NCBI RefSeq assembly: GCF_038562415.1
Contig: NZ_JBCFBA010000004.1
Span: 1 to 64,000 of the forward strand
From: Solidesulfovibrio sp.
GTDB lineage: Bacteria > Desulfobacterota > Desulfovibrionia > Desulfovibrionales > Desulfovibrionaceae
Length of the DNA stretch: 64,000 nucleotides
Reading direction: 5' to 3'
The notes under the pieces are model-generated. The model saw nothing but the letters and a program-made list of their open reading frames with translations. It was not told the origin of the DNA and did not search any database. A program made the position numbers and the translations under genes. Shown piece after piece: positions 20,802 to 27,695 of the stretch; position 1 is the first letter of the stretch, and every line of letters begins with the position of its first letter.

Positions 20802-21455
20802 ATGCATTTCGAAGTTTACGTGGAAGACCTCTCCGGCAAAACCGCCCTCGAAGTCCTCCTCCCACGCATCATCGGTCCGGAACACGCCTACAACATTCAT
20901 GGATACAAGGGGCTCGGTCGTCTCCCCAAAAATCTGCGGGCGCATGCAAATCCGGCATCCCAACAACTGCTCGACAAACTCCCCGCCATTCTCCGGGCAC
21001 ACGGCAAGGCCTATGCCACATCACCCCAGCACTATCCAGTCATCGTCGTGTGCGACCTCGACGACAACTGCCGCAGGGCCTTCCGCCGGGAGCTTCTATC
21101 TGTTCTTGATGCCTGCGACACGAAACCCCACACCGTTTTTTGCCTCGCCGTCGAGGAAGGGGAAGCCTGGCTCCTCGGCGACCTCGCCGCCATAAAAGCC
21201 GCTTACCCCAAGGCCAAGAATGCCGTGTTAGACAGCTATAGCAACGACGTCGTCTGCGGCACCTGGGAACTGCTCGCGGACGCCCTCTACCCCGGCGGGG
21301 CGAAGGCACTGAAGAAAAAAGGATTCGGCGTGGCGGAGGAACAAAAACGCAGGTGGGCCGAAGCGATCACACCGCACATGGATATCGAGCAAAACAACTC
21401 GCCGAGCTTTTGCTACTTCCGCGACAAGCTGCGGCAATTGCTCGCCGGCGCCTGA
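20802..21455 (+). CDS. TOPRIM-like DUF4276-type protein, partner of the ATPase
   Basis: The 217-residue product shows the acidic pattern of TOPRIM-type nuclease or effector domains: an opening strand with Glu 8 (EVYVEDLSGKTALEVLL), VIVVCDLDDN with Asp 85, 87 and 88, and VEEGEAWLLGD with Glu 118, 119 and 121. This arrangement matches DUF4276/DUF4435-like partners of AAA ATPases (for example AriB next to AriA in PARIS). The C-terminal part (SICGTW-like VVCGTWELLADALYPGG, then DIEQNNSPSFCYFRDKLR) is a conserved block that I cannot tie to a function. The ATG at 20802 lies three bases after the ATPase stop, so translation is coupled. I infer a metal-dependent nuclease or toxin held by the ATPase; activity is not shown. 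Confidence 0.75.
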   Translation: MHFEVYVEDLSGKTALEVLLPRIIGPEHAYNIHGYKGLGRLPKNLRAHANPASQQLLDKLPAILRAHGKAYATSPQHYPVIVVCDLDDNCRRAFRRELLSVLDACDTKPHTVFCLAVEEGEAWLLGDLAAIKAAYPKAKNAVLDSYSNDVVCGTWELLADALYPGGAKALKKKGFGVAEEQKRRWAEAITPHMDIEQNNSPSFCYFRDKLRQLLAGA

Positions 21456-21521
21456 CGGCGACGCGCCGCAAGCACACCTAGTGCCGCATCCGCGAAGAGT
21501 GGGAATAATTATTTTTTCTTC

Positions 21522-21543
21522 AAAAATACTATTGTATTTTTTT
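21522..21543. terminator. AT-rich hairpin with T-run between convergent genes
   Basis: AAAAATAC and GTATTTTT pair around the loop TATT, and Ts continue to 21543; on the minus strand a run of As becomes Ts after the hairpin too. It fits a bidirectional terminator for the TOPRIM gene and the facing DUF89 gene. The whole stretch 21500-21545 is strikingly AT-rich for this chromosome and may mark the end of the transferred segment. Confidence 0.65.
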
Positions 21544-21555
21544 AGGGATGCAACA

Positions 21556-23319
21556 CTAGCGGCAGTCGATGCCGGCGTCGCAGAACTTGCCCACACCGTA
21601 TTCGCGGCGGCGCAGGAACTTCTCCGGGTCCGGGCCGATGATCTGCAGTTCCGGCTGGCGGGACTGCATGGACAGCGCGATGCGCATCTCCTTGGTGCAG
21701 CCCGTGGAAAAGGTGGCGTCCTTGCCCGCCCAGACCGGCGGCACGGCCCGCCCCAGCAGCCCGAAACTCTTCTCGATGTCGAAATGCGTCTGGAAGCGCC
21801 AGACGTCGATGAGGCCGCTGCGCTGCACCTTCTCCCACATGAACATCAAGTCGTCGGCGTCCATGCCCTCCTCGAAGTGCTCGGCCGGATTGATGATGGA
21901 CGTGCCGGGCAGCTTGTCGCGCAGGTTGGCCACGAAGGCCGTGACCAGCTCGATGGCCGTTCGCGTCTGGCCGGGAATGGAGCCGATGATGGCGCTGTAG
22001 AACATCACCGACCGGCCGGCGGCCTTGGCCGCGCGCATGCCGGCGATGATCTCGTCGGCCTTGGCCGTGATGTCCGCCTCGGAAAACGACCTCGCCCCGG
22101 GCGCCCGGGGCTTGAAATCGAAACGCAGCCCCCCCGCGCCGTCGCCGTGAAAGGAAACCACGTCGCGGGTGAAGAGGTGGCTGGTCTCGATGAGCCGGCG
22201 ATGGTTGAGCGGCCCCCGGGCCATGACCAGGTCCGCCTCCTTCCAGGCCCGGGAGAAGGTGACCGACACCCGGTAGAGGTTGAGCCGCTCGCGGGTGCCG
22301 TCGGAAATGACGGTCAGGGGGCTTTCGCGCATGACTTGCAGCAAGGCGTTCTTGGTGACGCGCGGGTCGGTCAGAAAATGCGCCCCGGCCAGGGCCGTGT
22401 CCAGGATGGGGTCGGTGTCGGCGTCCCAGATGGTCGGCGCGTCGTAGTAGAACCCGTCCTTGACGGCCACGATCACCCGGTGGCCCAGGCGCAGCAGCGC
22501 GCGCACGGCCAGCAGATCGAACAGGATGCCGCCGGCCGCGTCGGGCAGGTACAGGATCTTGAGCCCGCCCTGCCCCCGCCTGGGGTCGAGCATCTCCTCC
22601 AGCCGGCTGAAATCCGCCGGAAAGGCGGCCAGGGCCCGCTCCAGGGCGTCGTTGCCCGGCACGGCCGAACGCCCGTCCCAGATGCCGGGCATGGATCCCA
22701 GCAGCAGCAGCCGCTTGAGCTCCAGCATGTCCAGGGCGAAGCGCAGCTCCGGGATGGCCCGGCAGCCGGGCAGTTCGCTGGGGCAGGCGTAAAGCATGGT
22801 CCGGAAGGTCTCCCCCTGGATGAAGGAAAAGGCCCGGCGGTTATAAAGCCGCTTGCGCTCCCGGTGGGGGTCGTCGAGGCCGGACTGGGTCAGAAAGATG
22901 GTGCACAGCCGCTTGGCCAGGCGCGAGGGGATCAGCGTCGGCTTGACCAGGGCCTGGCGGTACTTGAGGTCGCACAAGGTGCGGATCTTGACGGCCGTGT
23001 ACGGGTCGGACACGTAGTCGTCGATGAGCCGGCCGATGCGGGCGAGCCGCCCGTCGTATTCGGCCACCACCAGCGGGTCGGCCCGCTCGCTGATCAGATG
23101 GGAAAACATGGCGTCCGAGCACGGCACGTAGATTTCCTCGGGGGCGAGCGACACCATGAACCGCAACTGCTCGGGCGAAGCGTTTTTTTCCGGAGCGATG
23201 GAATGCTCCAGGTTGTTTTCGGTCATGAAGTGCAAAAGCCAGGCGTCGCGCACGGGGTCGGTGCCGTAGCGCGGGGCCTGGCCCACGGGCGGGGCGAGTC
23301 GGGGCGAACGGTCGGTCAT
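21556..23319 (-). CDS. ARMT1/DUF89-like metal-dependent phosphatase domain protein
   Basis: The 587-residue cytosolic product carries in its middle a DUF89/ARMT1-like core: ILYLPDAAGGILFDLLAVRALLRLGHRVIVAVKDG (about 270-305), followed by a TVISDGTR block, the pattern in which Asp residues bind metal in damage-control phosphatases. Those enzymes remove phosphate from side-products of metabolism. The N-terminal 250 residues and the Cys-containing C-terminus (TGCTKEMRIALSMQSRQPELQIIGPDPEKFLRRREYG) have no family I recognise. Its ATG overlaps the nadK stop by four bases (ATGA), so it is translationally coupled to NAD kinase. A role in clearing aberrant phosphorylated nucleotides or sugars is inference. 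Confidence 0.7.
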   Translation of the reverse strand: MTDRSPRLAPPVGQAPRYGTDPVRDAWLLHFMTENNLEHSIAPEKNASPEQLRFMVSLAPEEIYVPCSDAMFSHLISERADPLVVAEYDGRLARIGRLIDDYVSDPYTAVKIRTLCDLKYRQALVKPTLIPSRLAKRLCTIFLTQSGLDDPHRERKRLYNRRAFSFIQGETFRTMLYACPSELPGCRAIPELRFALDMLELKRLLLLGSMPGIWDGRSAVPGNDALERALAAFPADFSRLEEMLDPRRGQGGLKILYLPDAAGGILFDLLAVRALLRLGHRVIVAVKDGFYYDAPTIWDADTDPILDTALAGAHFLTDPRVTKNALLQVMRESPLTVISDGTRERLNLYRVSVTFSRAWKEADLVMARGPLNHRRLIETSHLFTRDVVSFHGDGAGGLRFDFKPRAPGARSFSEADITAKADEIIAGMRAAKAAGRSVMFYSAIIGSIPGQTRTAIELVTAFVANLRDKLPGTSIINPAEHFEEGMDADDLMFMWEKVQRSGLIDVWRFQTHFDIEKSFGLLGRAVPPVWAGKDATFSTGCTKEMRIALSMQSRQPELQIIGPDPEKFLRRREYGVGKFCDAGIDCR

Positions 23320-24179
23320 GGCCGGTTGATGAAGCCCTTGAGCCGCAGCCGACCGAAGTAGCTGTCCCTGTCCCGGGTGGCCAGGCGCAGGCAGCGCGGG
23401 GACTTGCTCACCGCCACCACGTCGTTGTCGTCGAGGGGAAAGAGCTCCTGGCCGTCGCAGGTCAGGTACATGTTGGTTTCGGGCGCCGACAGGGCCAGGC
23501 GCACCGGCGAATCGGCCGGCACGACCACGGGTTTGAAGTCGCTTAAAAAGGGGCAGATGGGCACCACGCACAGCACGTCGAGGCCGGGGTAGATCAACGG
23601 CCCCCCGGCCGAGACGCAGTAGGCCGTGGAGCCCGTGGGCGTGGAGATGACCACGCCGTCGGCCCGAAGCGTGCAGACGTCGGCGTCGCCGAGCGTCACG
23701 TCGAAGGCGGCGAGCCTAGCCATGGCCCCGCGGCTGATGACCGCGTCGTTGAGCGCCGTGGTGTGATAGACCGTCTGGCAGCCCCGGATCACGGCCACGT
23801 CGATCATGATGCGCCGGGCCTCGGTAAAGCCGTTTTCCAGGATGTCGGCCAGCACCTCCCGCCAGTCGTCGAGGCCGGCCGAGGTCATGAATCCCACCCG
23901 GCCGAGATTGATGCCCAGCACCGGCACTCCTTCGGCCACGGTCTGCCGGGCCGCGGACAGCATGGTGCCGTCGCCGCCGAGGATCAGCGCGAGCCGCGGG
24001 GGCTCGGCCAGCACCGACCCGGCCGGCAGCACGGCGTTCGGGGCTTCGGGGAGGTTCTCCCGCAAAAGGACCGTCAGGCCGCGGGCGGCCAGCCAATCGG
24101 CCACGGTCCAGGCCATGGCCCGGGCCTTGGCGTGGTCGGCCTTGTAGATGACGAGAATGGTGCGTATCATCGCTTGCAT
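23316..24179 (-). CDS. nadK: NAD kinase
   Basis: Phosphorylates NAD+ to NADP+ with ATP. The 287-residue product has the GGDGT motif (68-72), the NDAVISRG motif near 143 and the SPTGSTAYxxSAGGP-like block (STPTGSTAYCVSAGGP), all diagnostic. A second ATG nine bases further in (24170, MIRTIL) is an equally plausible start since neither has a strong ribosome site. It overlaps the DUF89 gene by four bases, forming a two-gene operon from the promoter at 24231-24259. Confidence 0.95.
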   Translation of the reverse strand: MQAMIRTILVIYKADHAKARAMAWTVADWLAARGLTVLLRENLPEAPNAVLPAGSVLAEPPRLALILGGDGTMLSAARQTVAEGVPVLGINLGRVGFMTSAGLDDWREVLADILENGFTEARRIMIDVAVIRGCQTVYHTTALNDAVISRGAMARLAAFDVTLGDADVCTLRADGVVISTPTGSTAYCVSAGGPLIYPGLDVLCVVPICPFLSDFKPVVVPADSPVRLALSAPETNMYLTCDGQELFPLDDNDVVAVSKSPRCLRLATRDRDSYFGRLRLKGFINRP

Positions 24180-24230
24180 GGGGTGTCCCTATGGGGGGGT
24201 GTATCCCCTTCCGGCCCTGGAAAGAAGGGG

Positions 24231-24259
24231 CTTATACGGCAAACCCCCGGCCGGCACAA
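24231..24259 (-). promoter_or_regulatory. Candidate sigma-70 promoter of nadK
   Basis: Minus strand TTGTGC (24254-24259), 17 bases, TATAAG (24231-24236), about 50 bases upstream of nadK. Confidence 0.5.
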
Positions 24260-24316
24260 GAAAGACCGCGCCGCCCCGGGCCTAAAGGCGGCATGGATTT
24301 TTTTCGGCGCCGGCCC

Positions 24317-24343
24317 TAAAGGAAAATCCCGGGGCGCCGATAA
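24317..24343 (+). promoter_or_regulatory. Sigma-28 (FliA) promoter of the flgM operon
   Basis: TAAA (24317-24320), exactly 15 bases, GCCGATAA (24336-24343): a perfect match to the flagellar sigma-28 consensus. It lies 26 bases upstream of the TTG start of the DVU0524-like gene. This implies the anti-sigma factor FlgM is under control of the sigma factor it inhibits. Confidence 0.88.
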
Positions 24344-24368
24344 GCAGCGTGAGAAGGAGTTATACGCC

Positions 24369-24788
24369 TTGACCGCCATCCCCTACCAGGTCCGCGCCAT
24401 GCTGCGCACCTACGGACGGCAGGTGACCACGGCCAGGCGTTTGGCGCGCTACCGCCGGTCGCTTGCGGCCGCCGGTGCCGAGGACGAGGTGCGGATATCC
24501 CGGGAGGCCAAGCGCCGGGAACTGGTCGGCCGGGTGGCGGCGGAGATCGTCGAAAACTGTATCGTGACCGGCTCGGACACCCCCGTGGTGGAGGAGATCA
24601 AGGCCGAACTGGAAGAGGAACTGGGCTATCCCTTGGTGTTCGCCTATCCGCCCGAAGAACAGGAAATGCAAATTTTCCGGGCGGATGACCCGAAAATCCC
24701 CCGGGAATTGACCGGCGAGGCCAAAACGGAGGTCTTTCGGCGCCTGTGGGAACTGGCCCTGGAAAAAGTCGATGCAACCATGCTCTAA
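24369..24788 (+). CDS. FlgM-associated protein, DVU0524 type
   Basis: The 139-residue product is a soluble, highly charged helical protein with the N-terminus TAIPYQVRAMLRTYGRQ and a Glu-rich middle (VVEEIKAELEEELGY). It matches by position and character the small protein encoded beside flgM in Desulfovibrio (DVU0524 of D. vulgaris). Function is unknown; co-expression with FlgM suggests a part in export or control of the late flagellar regulon. The start is a TTG at 24369 because AAGGAG lies nine bases upstream and no ATG or GTG is near. It lies 60 bases before flgM under the same sigma-28 promoter. Confidence 0.75.
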   Translation: MTAIPYQVRAMLRTYGRQVTTARRLARYRRSLAAAGAEDEVRISREAKRRELVGRVAAEIVENCIVTGSDTPVVEEIKAELEEELGYPLVFAYPPEEQEMQIFRADDPKIPRELTGEAKTEVFRRLWELALEKVDATML

Positions 24789-24848
24789 TATTCGGTCCCC
24801 CCGCTGCCGATACGTACTGCGAGGGCGAAGCGCGGGAGGGGGGTAACC

Positions 24849-25166
24849 ATGGACATCAAAACGGTATTGGGAATCAACCAGGGATACGGCCAAAGCCGCG
24901 TGGGACGCGGCGATTCCGGCCAGACATCCTCGGTTTCGCGCGCGCGCGGCTCCGAAGCCGAAGGCGCCGCCGGCTCGGACAAGGTCACCCTGTCCGGCGA
25001 CGCCCGCCTCGTCTCCCTGGCCGCGACCACGGCCAAGGAATCGCCGGATACGCGCTCGGAACGCGTGGCCGAACTCAAGGCCCAGGTCGAAGCCGGCACC
25101 TACCAGCCGGACTCCAAGAAGATCGCCGAAAAAATGCTCACCATGGAGTCCGAACTGTTCGGCTAG
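24849..25166 (+). CDS. flgM: Anti-sigma-28 factor FlgM
   Basis: FlgM binds FliA (sigma-28) until it is exported through the finished hook-basal body. The 105-residue product has the usual unstructured Ser/Gly-rich N-terminal half, the SDKVTLSGDARL segment and the C-terminal sigma-binding helices (RSERVAELKAQVEAGTYQPDSKKIAEKML). Length fits. GGGAGGGGGG precedes the start at about ten bases. It is the second gene after the sigma-28 promoter and faces fliW convergently. Confidence 0.92.
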   Translation: MDIKTVLGINQGYGQSRVGRGDSGQTSSVSRARGSEAEGAAGSDKVTLSGDARLVSLAATTAKESPDTRSERVAELKAQVEAGTYQPDSKKIAEKMLTMESELFG

Positions 25167-25296
25167 GCCGAGCCGCCGTTTCACCGCAACGCAAGCCGCC
25201 GCGCCAACGGGAGAAAATTCCCGCGCCGGCGGCGGATGGGCAAGGACATGACGGTGTGCATCCGCGCGGCGCGTGGCGGACAGGTCGACGCGCCAA

Positions 25297-25338
25297 GGCG
25301 CCTTCCGGGTTTCTGGGGCTCGGAAGGCGCTTACTTTT
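25297..25338 (+). terminator. Hairpin terminator of the flgM operon
   Basis: AGGCGCCTTCC pairs with GGAAGGCGCTT across a loop containing GGGTTTCTGGGGCTC, followed by TACTTTTT. The T-run overlaps the last codons of fliW on the other strand. A second inverted repeat (GCCGCCGCGCC...GGCGGCGG, 25197-25234) lies just upstream. Confidence 0.6.
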
Positions 25339-25786
25339 TGCGGCCGGTCATGCCCGGCGTGTAATGGGCCGGGTAGCGCGAGTCGGTCTGGGGGATCTGC
25401 AGGCCGATGCGGGCCTGGTTGTTGAGCACGATGGGCCCGCTCAGATTGAGGGTGGTGCGCTCGGGCAAGCCCTGGGGAATGGTCACGGTGACCAGGATGG
25501 TGGCCTGTTCCCGCTCCTCGATCTCCAGCAGCCGGCGGTCGGCCTCGCCGATGACCACCTCGTACTCGGTCATGAAGCTGTAGGGGTCGGTCACGAGCAA
25601 GCCGAGCTTGGGGTCGTCGAGGCTTTGCAGCACCAGAAACGGCGACTCCTCGCGCAGTTGGATGAGCGTGAACTCGCGGTGCCCCCCAAAGCCGATGATG
25701 CCCCGGGGAAACGTCAGCACGCGGTCCTCGGGCAGCGTCATGGGCCCAAGGCGCGTTTCCACTATTCGTTCGTCTTTTTTGGCCAT
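25331..25786 (-). CDS. fliW: Flagellar assembly factor FliW
   Basis: FliW binds either flagellin or CsrA and so couples flagellin level to CsrA repression. The 151-residue product has the family features [33 protein letters not shown] and [12 protein letters not shown]. The ATG at 25786 lies inside csrA, which ends at 25762, so the two reading frames overlap by 25 bases; this indicates translational coupling of CsrA and its antagonist. A longer open frame to 25825 lies wholly within csrA and is not used. Confidence 0.93.
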   Translation of the reverse strand: MAKKDERIVETRLGPMTLPEDRVLTFPRGIIGFGGHREFTLIQLREESPFLVLQSLDDPKLGLLVTDPYSFMTEYEVVIGEADRRLLEIEEREQATILVTVTIPQGLPERTTLNLSGPIVLNNQARIGLQIPQTDSRYPAHYTPGMTGRKK

Positions 25787-26001
25787 AACTTCGCCGCCGC
25801 CAGGACATCGGAATCCGTGGCGCAAAGCGCCTGCCGATTCTGTTCGAGCACCTTCAGATACACCTCTTCGCGATACACCTGCATGTCGTCGGGCACTTCC
25901 AGGCCGATCTTGATCTGCTTGCCTTGGACGCCAAGGACCGTGATCTTGATGTGATCGCCGAGGTGCAGGCTTTCGCCCGGCCTTCGGGTCAAAATGAGCA
26001 T
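25762..26001 (-). CDS. csrA: Carbon storage/translational regulator CsrA
   Basis: Homodimeric RNA-binding regulator that blocks ribosome access at GGA motifs, in this context of flagellin mRNA. The 79-residue product begins [25 protein letters not shown] and has the RNA-binding Arg in [10 protein letters not shown]. The C-terminal tail after LEQNRQA is longer and charged, as in FliW-linked CsrA proteins, where the tail is the FliW contact. Start ATG at 26001 is the family start; the upstream six codons in frame are not conserved. Confidence 0.94.
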   Translation of the reverse strand: MLILTRRPGESLHLGDHIKITVLGVQGKQIKIGLEVPDDMQVYREEVYLKVLEQNRQALCATDSDVLAAAKLWPKKTNE

Positions 26002-26118
26002 GAACGCCCGTGCCCCCACTTTCGGTTACGGGCAGGAAAAACGCCGTTTTCGCGCCCTGTTATGCCGTCCTCTACGCGGCCGCCCCGCCCTTTGTCAACG
26101 GGGCCGGCCGCCCGGCGG

Positions 26119-27678
26119 CTAAATATAGCTGACCAGGGACAGGTTCATGACCATGCTCGAGGATTTGAGCACGGCCTGGTAGGCCAGTTCCTGTTCCGAC
26201 AGCTTGGTGATCAGCGCCGTCAGGTCCGCGTCCTCCACATTGCTGAGGGTCGTGGTGGCGTTTTCCGCCAGGGTCGTGACCATGGTCTTGGCGGAACTCA
26301 CCCGGTTCTCCTTGGCGCCCACCGAGGCCGCCGCCACGAGCACCTCGTTTTGCGAGGTCGTCAGGTCGTCCAGGCAGTCCTGGATGCCGCCCTGGTTGTT
26401 GGTTTCGAGGTAGCCCACCAGCTTGCCCACGGTTTCGAGCAGGTTGCCGGAAACGCTGCCGTCGAAGGTGGCGGCCTTGTTGACCGTGGCCGTGGCCCCG
26501 GTGGCCGCGTCCGTCACCGTGGTCCGGTACATGCCGCCGAAGATGTCCTTGCCCACGCCGTTGACCACCACGGAGTCCGTGGGGGAAATGGCGATGGAGA
26601 CGTCGGCCGTGCTCGGCTGGATGAAGAACTGGTCGCCGTCGGCCGGGACGGTGGTGGTATCAAGCGTCAGGATGCCGCCGGGCACGGCCAGGGGCACGGT
26701 CGCGCCCACCGCGCCCGAGGTGTTGCCCGTCACCCACGAAGCGCCGCCGTCGGTGCTGTAGGAATAGGCGTAGGGGCTGCCCGAGGTGTCGTCCAGGCGC
26801 ACCTGGACGTTGCCGGAAAAAGTGCCCTCGGCCGTGGCCGAAACCGAATTGTTGGCGCTGGTCACGCTGACGTCGTCGTTGTTGTTGCCCTGGTAGTTGG
26901 CCGTGGGCCGGATCCACAGCCAGGTGCCGTCGGCGTCGTCGTGATCGGCGCTGGCGGTCACCGAGGCCAGGGCGGTGTTGGACATGGTCAGGGACACGCC
27001 GCCCAGTTGCAGGGTCTGGGTGTCGGCCGAGGGCGCCGGCGTGGCGTAGGAGCCGGTTTGCCAGGTGGTGCCGCCGTCGGCGGTGTACTCGAAGGCGGGG
27101 GGGCTGGCCGCGGTGTCCGTGAACTGGACCAGGATCGTGGAAGCGCTGTTCCCGTCGAGGGTGTAGCCCGGGGCCGGGAACTGCTCCAGGGCCGTGTCGA
27201 AGGCCGTGTCGTTGCTGGTCAGCCCCAGGCCCATGGCATAGGCCTCGGTATCGGTCTTCTGGCCGGCGAACAGCGACTGGCCGTCGTAGGTGACGTTGGC
27301 CATGGAGATGAGCTGTTCGAAGTACTGGCGCACGGCCGAGGCGATCTCACCGCGGTTTTCGTCGGTGACGGTGCCGGTGGCCGCCTGCTCGGCGTAGCCC
27401 TTGATGGAGGTGACGAGCGTGCTGACCGAGGTCAGCGTGCTGTCGGCCTGGGTCAGCCAGCCCTGGGCCGTGTCGCTGTTGCGCTGGTACTGGGTGAGTT
27501 GGCTCAGGTCGGTGCGGGTGCCCAGGACCTGGACCGCGCCGTTGGGGTCGTCGGAGGGCGCGTTGATGCGCTTTTGGGTGGAGGCCTGGTTGTTGGTGGC
27601 CATGAGCTTGGACAGGGCGGCGTTGTTTTGCCTGACGACGGAGCCGTAGAGGCTTTGCTGGGTGACGCGCGTGATCAT
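26119..27678 (-). CDS. flgL: Flagellar hook-associated protein 3, enlarged
   Basis: FlgL forms the hook-filament junction together with FlgK. The 519-residue protein has the flagellin-like N-terminal helix (MITRVTQQSLYGSVVRQNNAALSKLMATNNQ...QKRINAPSDDPNGAVQVL) and the C-terminal helix (ENRVSSAKTMVTTLAENATTTLSNVEDADL). It is much longer than the E. coli protein (317): the extra 200 residues form a Thr/Ser-rich surface region with two copies of an A/STDGGxxW motif (FEYTADGGTTWQTG, YSYSTDGGASWVTG), also found once in FlgK. It lies 17 bases after flgK. Confidence 0.93.
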   Translation of the reverse strand: MITRVTQQSLYGSVVRQNNAALSKLMATNNQASTQKRINAPSDDPNGAVQVLGTRTDLSQLTQYQRNSDTAQGWLTQADSTLTSVSTLVTSIKGYAEQAATGTVTDENRGEIASAVRQYFEQLISMANVTYDGQSLFAGQKTDTEAYAMGLGLTSNDTAFDTALEQFPAPGYTLDGNSASTILVQFTDTAASPPAFEYTADGGTTWQTGSYATPAPSADTQTLQLGGVSLTMSNTALASVTASADHDDADGTWLWIRPTANYQGNNNDDVSVTSANNSVSATAEGTFSGNVQVRLDDTSGSPYAYSYSTDGGASWVTGNTSGAVGATVPLAVPGGILTLDTTTVPADGDQFFIQPSTADVSIAISPTDSVVVNGVGKDIFGGMYRTTVTDAATGATATVNKAATFDGSVSGNLLETVGKLVGYLETNNQGGIQDCLDDLTTSQNEVLVAAASVGAKENRVSSAKTMVTTLAENATTTLSNVEDADLTALITKLSEQELAYQAVLKSSSMVMNLSLVSYI

Positions 27679-27695
27679 GTGGAAAACCTCCGAGG

